Shown piece by piece: positions 51,937 through 59,650 of a DNA stretch of 64,000 nt (the stretch's first letter is position 1; every line of letters begins with the position of its first letter). The DNA comes from Streptomyces xantholiticus (GTDB taxonomy: Bacteria > Actinomycetota > Actinomycetes > Streptomycetales > Streptomycetaceae). The position numbers and the translations under genes were made by a program. Below the pieces are notes generated by a model. That model did no database searches and was not told where the DNA came from. It was given only the letters and a program-made list of their open reading frames with translations. Location: the NCBI RefSeq assembly GCF_014651015.1, contig NZ_BMWB01000024.1, forward strand, positions 1 to 64,000. The letters run 5' to 3'.

Positions 51937-54420
51937 TCAGCCGACCTTGAAGGTGCTGACGGCGGTGGAGAACACCGTGTCCTCGGCCGGGTCCCACGCG
52001 TCGGCGCGGCCGGCGGCGAGGATCGCGTACTCGGTGCCGTCGGCGGCGACGAAGGCCTGATCGATGACGTGGCGCCGCAGGCCGCTCTCGTCGGGCTCGG
52101 GGATGTGCGTGAACTCCCAGATCGCGCCGGGGCGTCCCTGGTACGTGTTCTCCTCGAGCCGGACCCGTTGGTAGTCGCTCCTGGTGTTCGCCAGGTGCTT
52201 CTGCTCGAGGCCGGTGAAGTTGTCGTAACTGCTCGTCGGGGTGTCCCTGATGATCCCGATCTGGATGTACTCGCCGCCGGTCGGCGCCTCGTAGTAGACC
52301 TGGCTGCCTGCCTGTCGGCGCGACCAGCCCTCCATCACACCGATGGTGAACCCGGCCGGGTCCTGCTTCAGCACGAAGCCGGGCGGGAGCAAGGGCTCGT
52401 TGCTGGGGGACGGTCCGCTCGCGCGGGGGGAGGGCGTGGTGGACGCTGCCGGGGGCGAAGAGGCGGGCGGCGGGGTGGGCGAGGGCTCTCGGGAGCCCTT
52501 CGCATCGCCGTCGGGCGTCCCGCCGATCTCGATGGACGGGTTGGCCCGGTCGTCCCTGTCCTGGAACATCAGTACACCCGCTGTTGCGCCGCCGCCGACG
52601 ACGAACGCGGCGGTGAGGGTGGCCGTCCACACCAGGACGCGCCGCCGGCGGCCCGTGTCGGCGGCGGGCTCGTCGTACGCGCCGGGAAGCGGGGGCTGCG
52701 GCGCGTACGGTCCCGGCACGTGGGCGACGGCGCCGTCGACGGCGGTGGGCGTGGGTACGGGGCCGGCCGGGCCCGGCTCGGACGCCGTGCCTGCGACGGA
52801 ACCGGGCTCGGCGCCTGCGCCGACGGGACCGGCCTCAGCGGCCGGCCCTGCGCCGACCTGTCCGGGCTCGGCAGCCCGAGGCGCCGCCTCAGCGGCGGGC
52901 GCGGGCGCCGCGCCCGCCGTGAAGCCGGCGCCGACCGGGCCCGAAGGCAGGTGCCCCGGGGCCGGCCACACCGGAGGCGTGGGCCCGGACCCCGGCGCCG
53001 CCGGACCTCCGCCCCCACGACGTTGCAGCACCGGGCCCAGCAGCAGCGCTCCGCCCACCCACAGCAGGCCGAACAGCAACGCGTCCGGAACGCTCGGCGC
53101 CACCTCGGTCCTGCCCAGGCCGCCGAACTCACCGAAGGCACCCGCCAGGTCGGCGGTCACCCCGCTGACGCCGGTGCCGACCAGGACCAGCCCCAGTGTG
53201 AACGCCCCCACCAGCACCTGTTCGCGGCGGTCGGCCGAGCGGCGGGCGGCCCAGAGGCCGATGGCCAGCGCGCAGACGACGCCCAGCGCCAGCACACCGG
53301 TCACGGCGCCGCCGCCCCACTCGTCGCCGATCTCGCCGAGTCCGACGTCGCCGCGCTCCACGGCGGAGCCGCCCCAGCCACTGGGGCCCTGGAAGCTGTA
53401 CTCCACGGGCACGCCCCAGCTCAGCCCCAGCACCGCGAAGCCGATGTTGGGCAGGATCGGCAGGGCGAGGAGCAGCGCCGTGCCGTCGACGTCGTCGGTG
53501 GCCGCGTAGACGACGAAACCCACGAGCGAGCACAGCGCGACCACCGTGCACACCGCGCCGACCGCCGAGCCCAGCCCGCGGACCGCCGACCTGGCGGCCG
53601 GGCGCGCGGCGAGCCGGGCCGCGAGCTGATCGCGCTGCAGCACCCCGGCCGTCACCACGAGGGAGACGACCAGGGCACCGAGCGCGGCGAGCACGGGCGA
53701 CGAGGAAATCCGTACGCCCATGATCTCGGGCTGCGCGAACAGACCGAGGACCAGCACCACGCCCGTGACGAGCACGGAGACGCGGACCGCCGCCTCCAGG
53801 CCCTCGCCGCGGCCGCGCAGCCTCCGGGCTCCCAGCCAGAGCGCCGCGATCAGCAGCGCCGTCACGGTCAGCGGGACGAGGGAGAGCGACGCCGCTCCCT
53901 GCGCCAGGTCGTCCATTGCGGAATCGGAGCCGTAGGAGCCACCGGAGCCGAAGTCGGAGCCGTAGCCGTCGGGGCCGAACTGCGAAGGTCCCGCCACCTT
54001 CAGTTCGAAGTCGCCGCCGATGCCCTGCAGAAGCAGGGCGAGGGCGATGCGGAGCCGGTCGCTCCAGCCGACGACGACCTCGTCGCCCTGATCGTACGAG
54101 GGAACGGCCAGCGCGATCGCGAGCACCAGCAGCAGTCCGGCCGGCCAGAGCGCGGCCTTGGCGGCCGACAGCCAGTCGCCCCTCAGGGCCCGGCTGAGGA
54201 AGGCGGCGAGGGGCGACGGCTGCACGGGCCCGGGCCCGTACGTGGGCGGGGGCGGAGCTGCCGGCATCGCCGGAGACACCGGTGCCGACGGGGCCGCCGG
54301 CGGCGCCGTCGGCGGCGGCGGCGGCGCCGACACTTCGGGCAGCCGCTCCTTCCCGCATTTCATGCAGAAGCGCGCCTCATCCGGGGATGAGGTGCCGCAG
54401 TGCTGGCAGTACGACGCCAT
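51937..54420 (-). CDS. Zinc-ribbon multi-pass membrane protein with extracytoplasmic sensor-like domain
   Basis: Unusual 827-aa protein. Residues 1-24 are a zinc ribbon (CQHCGTSSPDEARFCMKC). A Pro/Ala linker leads to about ten hydrophobic helices between residues 88 and 465, with a Gly/Ser/Asp-rich loop near 145-165. A second Pro/Ala/Gly-rich linker (about 470-575) precedes one more helix (VLVWTATLTAAFVVGGGATAGVLMF split near 590). The last 150 residues lie outside the cell: a Ser/Pro stalk and a domain with FTIGVMEGWSRRQAGSQVYYEAPTG, similar to ectodomains of Streptomyces Ser/Thr kinases. It resembles streptophobe-type proteins. ATG 54420 precedes a typical zinc ribbon. Function unknown; sensing is inferred from architecture. 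Confidence 0.85.
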   Translation of the reverse strand: MASYCQHCGTSSPDEARFCMKCGKERLPEVSAPPPPPTAPPAAPSAPVSPAMPAAPPPPTYGPGPVQPSPLAAFLSRALRGDWLSAAKAALWPAGLLLVLAIALAVPSYDQGDEVVVGWSDRLRIALALLLQGIGGDFELKVAGPSQFGPDGYGSDFGSGGSYGSDSAMDDLAQGAASLSLVPLTVTALLIAALWLGARRLRGRGEGLEAAVRVSVLVTGVVLVLGLFAQPEIMGVRISSSPVLAALGALVVSLVVTAGVLQRDQLAARLAARPAARSAVRGLGSAVGAVCTVVALCSLVGFVVYAATDDVDGTALLLALPILPNIGFAVLGLSWGVPVEYSFQGPSGWGGSAVERGDVGLGEIGDEWGGGAVTGVLALGVVCALAIGLWAARRSADRREQVLVGAFTLGLVLVGTGVSGVTADLAGAFGEFGGLGRTEVAPSVPDALLFGLLWVGGALLLGPVLQRRGGGGPAAPGSGPTPPVWPAPGHLPSGPVGAGFTAGAAPAPAAEAAPRAAEPGQVGAGPAAEAGPVGAGAEPGSVAGTASEPGPAGPVPTPTAVDGAVAHVPGPYAPQPPLPGAYDEPAADTGRRRRVLVWTATLTAAFVVGGGATAGVLMFQDRDDRANPSIEIGGTPDGDAKGSREPSPTPPPASSPPAASTTPSPRASGPSPSNEPLLPPGFVLKQDPAGFTIGVMEGWSRRQAGSQVYYEAPTGGEYIQIGIIRDTPTSSYDNFTGLEQKHLANTRSDYQRVRLEENTYQGRPGAIWEFTHIPEPDESGLRRHVIDQAFVAADGTEYAILAAGRADAWDPAEDTVFSTAVSTFKVG

Positions 54421-54590
54421 GGGGATACTCCGAAACGACAGGCAGGGGACGGGGAGATGGAGCGGGCCACGAGGAAGCCGACGGACAAGCGGATAAGGCA
54501 GTCGTAAACAGTCGTAGACAACTGACTCATCTTCACCATCGACCGGTTCCCGTCAACTCGGCCGTTTTGCAGGGGAAGTGGGCGCCGGCG

Positions 54591-55523
54591 TCAGAAGACG
54601 GAGAGGCCGGTGAGCGTCGTGAAGCGGTCCAGCGCCGCCACGCCCGCCACCGAGTTGCCCCGCGCGTCCAGGCCCGGGCTCCATACGCACAGCGTGCACC
54701 GCCCCGGCACGACCGCCACGATCCCGCCGCCGACCCCGCTCTTGCCGGGCAGCCCCACCCGGTAGGCGAAGTCACCGGCCGCGTCGTACGTGCCGCAGGT
54801 CAGCATCACGGCGTTGATCTGCTTGGCCTCGCTGCGCGTCAGCAGCCGCGAGCCGTCGGCACGCAACCCGTGCCGGGCCAGGAAGCGGGCCGCCAGGGTC
54901 AGATCGGCGCAGCTCATCTCGATCGAGCACTGCCAGAAGTAGTGGTCGAGCAGCGTGGGGACCGGGTTCGCGATGTTGCCGTAGGAGGCCATGAAGTGGG
55001 CGAGCGCGGCATTGCGGTCGCCGTGCGCGGACTCCGACTCGGCGACCTCGGGATCGAAGGCCAGGTCCGGGTTGCCGCTCTCCTGCCGCAGGAAGCCGAG
55101 CAGTTCGCTGCTCGCGTCACCGGTGAGGGTCTGCAGCCGGTCGGTGACGACGAGGGCACCCGCGTTGATGAACGGATTGCGCGGGATCCCGTTCTCGTAC
55201 TCCAGCTGCACCAGCGAGTTGAACGGGTTGCCGGAGGGTTCGCGACCGACCCGCTGCCACAGGCTGTCGTCGCCCTCCGCGAGGGCGAGCGCGAGGGTGA
55301 ACACCTTGGTGATCGACTGTACGGAGAAGGGGTGCTGCCAGTCCCCCACTCCGTACACCTTGCCGCTGACGTCGGCGACCGCCATGCCGAAGCGACGCGG
55401 GTCGACACCGGCCAGCGCCGGGATGTACTCGGCGGGCGTGCCGCTGCCGACGAGCGGGGCGACGTCGACGGCGATCTGCTCCAGGACCGCCTGGTAGTCC
55501 ACGGCGATCGCGTGAAGCTCCAT
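54591..55523 (-). CDS. glsA: Glutaminase A
   Basis: Hydrolyses glutamine to glutamate and ammonia in the cytoplasm; 310 aa, the usual length. The serine-dependent beta-lactamase-like fold shows Ser70-x-x-Lys73 in FSVQSITK, NPFINAGALV, the Tyr/Asn segment SYGNIANPVPTLLDHYF and GKSGVGGGIVAVVP. ATG 55523 starts 10 bp after the menaquinone methyltransferase gene, so the two may be co-transcribed. No regulatory C-terminal repeats are present. Confidence 0.95.
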   Translation of the reverse strand: MELHAIAVDYQAVLEQIAVDVAPLVGSGTPAEYIPALAGVDPRRFGMAVADVSGKVYGVGDWQHPFSVQSITKVFTLALALAEGDDSLWQRVGREPSGNPFNSLVQLEYENGIPRNPFINAGALVVTDRLQTLTGDASSELLGFLRQESGNPDLAFDPEVAESESAHGDRNAALAHFMASYGNIANPVPTLLDHYFWQCSIEMSCADLTLAARFLARHGLRADGSRLLTRSEAKQINAVMLTCGTYDAAGDFAYRVGLPGKSGVGGGIVAVVPGRCTLCVWSPGLDARGNSVAGVAALDRFTTLTGLSVF

Positions 55524-55533
55524 GTCCCGGGAC

Positions 55534-56229
55534 CTACAGGGGCTTGGTGCCGCGGTGCAGCGCCACGATGCCACCGGTGAGGTTGCGCCAGGCGACCTTC
55601 GACCAGCCGGCCTGCTGGAGGCGGCGCGCCAGTGCGGACTGTTCGGGCCAGCTCTGGATCGACTCGGCGAGGTACACGTAAGCGTCCGGGTTGGACGAGA
55701 CGGCGCGGGCCACCGGCGGCAGCGCACGCATCAGGTACTCCTCGTAGACGGTCCGGAACGGCGCCCACGTCGGGTGCGAGAACTCGCAGATCACCACGCG
55801 CCCGCCCGGCTTGGTCACCCGGTGGAGCTCACGCAGCGCTCCGTCCGTGTCCTGCACGTTGCGCAGGCCGAAGGAGATCGTCACGGCATCGAACACGTCG
55901 TCGGCGAACGGCAGCTTCGTCGCGTCGCCCGCGGTGAGCGGCAGCCAGGGGTTGCGTCGCTTGCCCTCGCGCAGCATCCCGAGCGAGAAGTCGCACGGCA
56001 CGACGTAGGCGCCGGTGGCGGTGAAGGGCAGCGACGAGGTGCCGGTGCCTGCGGCGAGGTCGAGGACCTTCTCCGCGGGGCGGGCGTCGACGGCCTTGGC
56101 GACCTCCTTGCGCCAGCGGCGGTCCTGCCCGAGCGAGAGCACGTCGTTGGTGAGGTCGTAGTTCGCCGCCACGTCGTCGAACATCGAGGCGACTTCGTGC
56201 GGCTGCTTGTCCAGGGAGGCTCGGGTCAC
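55534..56229 (-). CDS. menG: Demethylmenaquinone methyltransferase
   Basis: Catalyses the last step of menaquinone synthesis, SAM-dependent ring methylation; 231 aa from GTG 56229 (an ATG at 56238 would add three residues). UbiE/MenG signatures are VASMFDDVAANYDLTNDVLSLGQDR, the SAM loop LDLAAGTGTSS and the C-terminal block TISFGLRNVQDTD with EFSHPTWAPFRTVYEEYLM. The futalosine-pathway genes mqnA and mqnC lie within 6 kb on the same strand, so this is the menaquinone and not the ubiquinone enzyme. Confidence 0.95.
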   Translation of the reverse strand: MTRASLDKQPHEVASMFDDVAANYDLTNDVLSLGQDRRWRKEVAKAVDARPAEKVLDLAAGTGTSSLPFTATGAYVVPCDFSLGMLREGKRRNPWLPLTAGDATKLPFADDVFDAVTISFGLRNVQDTDGALRELHRVTKPGGRVVICEFSHPTWAPFRTVYEEYLMRALPPVARAVSSNPDAYVYLAESIQSWPEQSALARRLQQAGWSKVAWRNLTGGIVALHRGTKPL

Positions 56230-56411
56230 AGGCCCCATTGTGCAACCCGGTCCGGTCCGGGAAAGGACCAGGGTCCCGCGCGCCCGCAGGAAGATCCGCC
56301 GCCCCGCGGAACTGCCCCGCGAAATCCGTATGCAACCTTTTCCGGGCGCCGGCGCTCAGAGAACGTTTGACAGCGCGCAACGGATGATCATCACCACGGA
56401 GGGGCGGGCCG

Positions 56412-56912
56412 ATGCCACCCGACAACGAGCACGACTTCGAGGCGTTCGCCCGGGCGAGCCAGCACACGTTGTACCGGACCGCGTATCTGCTGTGCGGTGA
56501 CGCCGACGCCGCACGCGATCTCACGCAGACGACCCTCGCCAAGCTGTTCCAGTACTGGCGGCGGGTGGCCGCCGCCGATCACCCCCACGCATACGCGAAG
56601 ACCGTACTGACGCGGACGTTCCCGAGTGAACGGCGACGCGGACTACGGGCCCTGGTGGCCCACAGACATGTCGACCCGCCGCCACCACCCCGTCACCCGG
56701 ACCTCCGGGTGACGCTGCTGGCCGCGCTGTCCACCCTGCCGCCGCGCGGCCGGGCCATGGTCGTCCTGCGCTACTGGGAGGACCTGAGCGTGGAGGCCGT
56801 CGCCGGCTTGATGCGGTGCAGCGAAGGCACGGTCAAGAGCCAGTGTTCACGGGCGCTCTCCCGGCTCCGCAGCGAGCTGGGCGACGCTGAGATCTACACC
56901 GCGGAGAGGTGA
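56412..56912 (+). CDS. ECF sigma factor, SigE family
   Basis: Alternative sigma factor of 166 aa. Region 2 is DFEAFARASQHTLYRTAYLLCGDADAARDLTQTTLAKLF split around residues 8-48; region 4 is LPPRGRAMVVLRYWEDLSVEAVAGLMRC with the recognition helix EGTVKSQCSRALSRLRSEL. These fit the actinobacterial SigE-family of short ECF factors. It starts at ATG 56412 and its stop nearly touches the next gene, a membrane-anchored partner. The promoter it recognises is unknown; no convincing ECF-type promoter could be fixed upstream. Confidence 0.9.
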   Translation: MPPDNEHDFEAFARASQHTLYRTAYLLCGDADAARDLTQTTLAKLFQYWRRVAAADHPHAYAKTVLTRTFPSERRRGLRALVAHRHVDPPPPPRHPDLRVTLLAALSTLPPRGRAMVVLRYWEDLSVEAVAGLMRCSEGTVKSQCSRALSRLRSELGDAEIYTAER

Positions 56913-56920
56913 AGAACGCC

Positions 56921-57751
56921 ATGCACGATCAGGAACACCTCGAGGACCGGACCGTCCTGCTGGTCCGGGATGCAATGGACCGGGCTTCCGCCGACCTGCC
57001 GCCGCTGCCGGACCTCGCGGGCCCTGCCCTTGCCGAGGGTCGGCGGCGCAAGAGCCGTACGCGGCTGGCGGTCGCCTCCGGAGTGCTCTGCGTGGTCGCG
57101 CTCGGTACGGCCGGAGCCGTGTCGCTGGCCGGAGGCGGGCACTCGGCTCCCGAACCACCGGCCGCCGCCACGGTCACGCCCACGCCCACGGCGTCCCCGC
57201 TACCGGAACCGGTCCACATCGAACCGACCCCCGGCGAGGAGTCGATGGCCGACCTGCCGGACGCCGAGCGGACACGTCAGGAGAACTTCCAGCAGCAGGC
57301 CGTCGCCGTCCTGCAGGAGCTGCTGCCCGAGGGAATCGGCACCATGCAGCGCACGGACATCAACGTCAGGCAGTACCAGGTGACGAAAGGCGGGAAGAAG
57401 TTCGTTCTGATCTTCTCGGTCCGCCCCCACGATCCGAGCCGCCCGTCGAAGCCCTGCGCCGACGTCAAGGGTGTGGTGTGCAGGACAGCCACGCTGCCGG
57501 ACGGCGTCGAGGCCGAGGCGATCACGATGCCCATGGACTCCGGCGAGGTGACCGGCACGTGGGTGGCCTTCAGGTACGGCGGCAGCGATGTGTCCCTGTC
57601 GCTGAACCCCGACGAGACGTCGAACACCTCCGCTCCGGTCACCGACGACCAGTTGCTGGCCGTTGCCGCCGCCCCTGCCTTCCTCGACCTGGTCCGGATC
57701 GCGGACGAACAGCCGATGGTGGAGAGGCAGTCGTCGGTCCCGGCCGGCTGA
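56921..57751 (+). CDS. Membrane-anchored partner of the ECF sigma factor, possible anti-sigma or sensor protein
   Basis: Single-pass protein of 276 aa. A cytoplasmic N-terminus of about 45 residues (DRTVLLVRDAMDRASADLPPLPD) is followed by one helix (about 52-72, LAVASGVLCVVALGTAGAVS), a Pro/Thr linker and a 150-residue extracytoplasmic domain of unknown type. The N-terminus lacks the HxxxCxxC zinc motif of ZAS anti-sigma factors, yet the position and topology fit an anti-sigma or redox-independent sensor. ATG 56921 is preferred (GGAGAGG 11 nt upstream); GTG 56909, overlapping the sigma stop, has almost no ribosome-site spacing. Confidence 0.75.
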   Translation: MHDQEHLEDRTVLLVRDAMDRASADLPPLPDLAGPALAEGRRRKSRTRLAVASGVLCVVALGTAGAVSLAGGGHSAPEPPAAATVTPTPTASPLPEPVHIEPTPGEESMADLPDAERTRQENFQQQAVAVLQELLPEGIGTMQRTDINVRQYQVTKGGKKFVLIFSVRPHDPSRPSKPCADVKGVVCRTATLPDGVEAEAITMPMDSGEVTGTWVAFRYGGSDVSLSLNPDETSNTSAPVTDDQLLAVAAAPAFLDLVRIADEQPMVERQSSVPAG

Positions 57752-57768
57752 CCGGCGGCCCGGCCGGC

Positions 57769-58368
57769 CTATCTGCTGCGGTGGACCAGGCGGCCGCCGA
57801 GGACGGTGGCCACGCAGGTCGAGGCCCCGCGCCGGACCAGTTCGGCGCGGTCCGGCACGTCGAACACGGCGAACCGGGCGGGGCCGCCCGGAGCCGGCGC
57901 GGGCAGCAGGACGAGCGGAACCGGCGAGAAGGACGGGGGTCCCGTCAGGTTCGCCGGGCGTCCGCCCATGGCGAGCCCGGCCCGCCGCACGGCGTCCAGA
58001 GCGGGCCGGCCGCGCAGTTCACCGGCGACGGCGACGGTTCCGTGCGCCAGCAGCCGCTGGACCCCGCGGCGCGCGCTGGCGCCCCGTCGTGATTCGTCGG
58101 CGCGGAAGATCGCCTGCGCCCGCTCCCCGGTGATCGGCTCGGTGCCGAACTCATCGGCCTCGCGCGGGTCCGGGTGGTAGGTGCCTTCCAGCAGCTCGGG
58201 CCCGTAGGGGTTGAGCAGCCCGGGGGTGAGGATGCCGGGCCACCGCCGCACCCGTGCCTGCGGACGGGCGGCGGCCAGCTCCTCGTACGGGCCGACGGCG
58301 GCGATGTGCGCGCCGTCCACCAGGACGGCGAGCTCGGGCGAGGCCTCGGCGACGTGGATCGTCAGCAC
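57769..58368 (-). CDS. Imidazolonepropionase-like (truncated amidohydrolase-type) protein beside mqnC
   Basis: Soluble 199-aa protein. The N-terminus looks like the small beta-sandwich of amidohydrolases (MLTIHVAEASPELAVLVDGAHIAAVGPYEEL, then WPGILTPGLLNPYGPELLEG) and the C-terminus returns to this sandwich (FAVFDVPDRAELVRRGASTCVATVLGGRLV). The metal-binding barrel between them is almost missing and no HxH motif is present, so hydrolysis is unlikely by the standard mechanism. It begins 7 nt after mqnC and is surely co-transcribed. A role in menaquinone synthesis is inferred from linkage only. Confidence 0.8.
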   Translation of the reverse strand: MLTIHVAEASPELAVLVDGAHIAAVGPYEELAAARPQARVRRWPGILTPGLLNPYGPELLEGTYHPDPREADEFGTEPITGERAQAIFRADESRRGASARRGVQRLLAHGTVAVAGELRGRPALDAVRRAGLAMGGRPANLTGPPSFSPVPLVLLPAPAPGGPARFAVFDVPDRAELVRRGASTCVATVLGGRLVHRSR

Positions 58369-58375
58369 GGTCGCC

Positions 58376-59575
58376 TCAGTTCGCGGGGAGCAGCTTCAGC
58401 TCCGGGTGGGCCGTGCCGCCCTCGATCGCGGTGGACGAGAAGTGCGAGACGACGCGCTCGTCGACCGGGTCGTTCGCCGGGTCGTCGTGCACCACGATGT
58501 GCTCGTAGGTCGTGGTCCGCTGCGCGGGGACGCGGCCGGCCTTTCGGATCAGGTCGATGATCTCCAGGCGGTTGGAGCGGTGCTTGGCGCCGGCCGAGGA
58601 GACGACGTTCTCCTCGAGCATGATCGAGCCGAGGTCGTCCGCGCCGTAGTGCAGCGACAGCTGGCCGACCTCCTTGCCGGTGGTCAGCCAGGAGCCCTGG
58701 ATGTGCGCGACGTTGTCGAGGAAGATCCGCGCGATCGCGATCATGCGCAGGTACTCGAAGAGCGTGGTTTGCGTACGGCCCTTGAGGTGGTTGTTCTCCG
58801 GCTGGTACGTGTAGGGGATGAAGGCGCGGAACCCGCCCGTGCGATCCTGCACGTCCCGGATCATCCGCAGGTGCTCGATGCGCTCGGCGTTCGTCTCGCC
58901 CGTGCCCATCAGCATGGTGGAGGTGGACTCGACCCCCAGGCCGTGCGCGATCTCCATGATCTCCAGCCACCGCTCGCCCGACTCCTTGAGCGGGGCGATC
59001 GCCTTGCGCGGCCGCTCGGGCAGCAGCTCGGCGCCGGCACCGGCGAAGGAGTCGAGACCGGCGGCGTGGATGCGGGAGATCGCCTCCTCGACACGAACCC
59101 CGGAGATCCTGGCCATGTGCTCCACCTCGGACGCGCCGAGCGAGTGGATCACCAGCTGCGGGAACTCCTTCTTGATGGCCGCGAAGTGCTTCTCGTAGTA
59201 CTCCACGCCGTAGTCGGGGTGGTGGCCGCCCTGGAACATGATCTGGGTGCCGCCGAGTTCGACGGTCTCCGCGCAGCGGCGCAGGATGTCGTCGAGGTCG
59301 CGGCTCCAGCCCTTGGAGGTGTCCTTGGGCGCGGCGTAGAAGGCGCAGAACTTGCAGGCCGTGACGCACACATTGGTGTAGTTGATGTTGCGCTCGATGA
59401 TGTACGTCGCGATGTGCTCGCTGCCCGCGTAGCGGCGCCGGCGCACCGCGTCGGCCGCCACGCCCAGGGCGTGCAGCGGAGCGGAGCGGTAGAGCTCGAG
59501 CGCTTCCTCCGGCGTGATCCGCCCACCTCCGGCGGCACGGTCCAGGACGGGCTGAAGATCGGCCTTCTCGGTCAC
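58376..59575 (-). CDS. mqnC: Cyclic dehypoxanthinyl futalosine synthase (MqnC)
   Basis: Radical SAM enzyme of the futalosine menaquinone pathway; it closes dehypoxanthine futalosine into its cyclic form. The 399-aa protein has the cluster motif Cys70-x3-Cys74-x2-Cys77 (NVCVTACKFC). The remainder fits the family: QGGHHPDYGVEYYEKHF, GMGTGETN-like MLMGTGETNAERI and HLKGRTQTTLFEYLRM. GTG 59575 has AGGGTGAC at normal spacing. It is followed by the imidazolonepropionase-like gene. MqnA at 61403-62278 supplies the first step; MqnB and MqnD are not in this window. Confidence 0.96.
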   Translation of the reverse strand: MTEKADLQPVLDRAAGGGRITPEEALELYRSAPLHALGVAADAVRRRRYAGSEHIATYIIERNINYTNVCVTACKFCAFYAAPKDTSKGWSRDLDDILRRCAETVELGGTQIMFQGGHHPDYGVEYYEKHFAAIKKEFPQLVIHSLGASEVEHMARISGVRVEEAISRIHAAGLDSFAGAGAELLPERPRKAIAPLKESGERWLEIMEIAHGLGVESTSTMLMGTGETNAERIEHLRMIRDVQDRTGGFRAFIPYTYQPENNHLKGRTQTTLFEYLRMIAIARIFLDNVAHIQGSWLTTGKEVGQLSLHYGADDLGSIMLEENVVSSAGAKHRSNRLEIIDLIRKAGRVPAQRTTTYEHIVVHDDPANDPVDERVVSHFSSTAIEGGTAHPELKLLPAN

Positions 59576-59650
59576 CGGGCGTCACCCTTCGGCGGTCTTT
59601 CGGTGGATCTACGGACTGATCCAGGCTACGCCACCGTCCCGGCCGGGCCG

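Noticed and set aside
52069..54390. 773-codon plus-strand frame opposite the zinc-ribbon gene
   Set aside because: Arg/Gly-rich shadow without start signal or domain; the minus strand encodes the clear zinc ribbon and membrane helices.
56332..56395. ECF-type or TTGACA-type promoter before the SigE-family gene
   Set aside because: GCAACC and CGTTT are 26 nt apart, too far; the perfect TTGACA at 56367 has no -10 at 16-19 nt.
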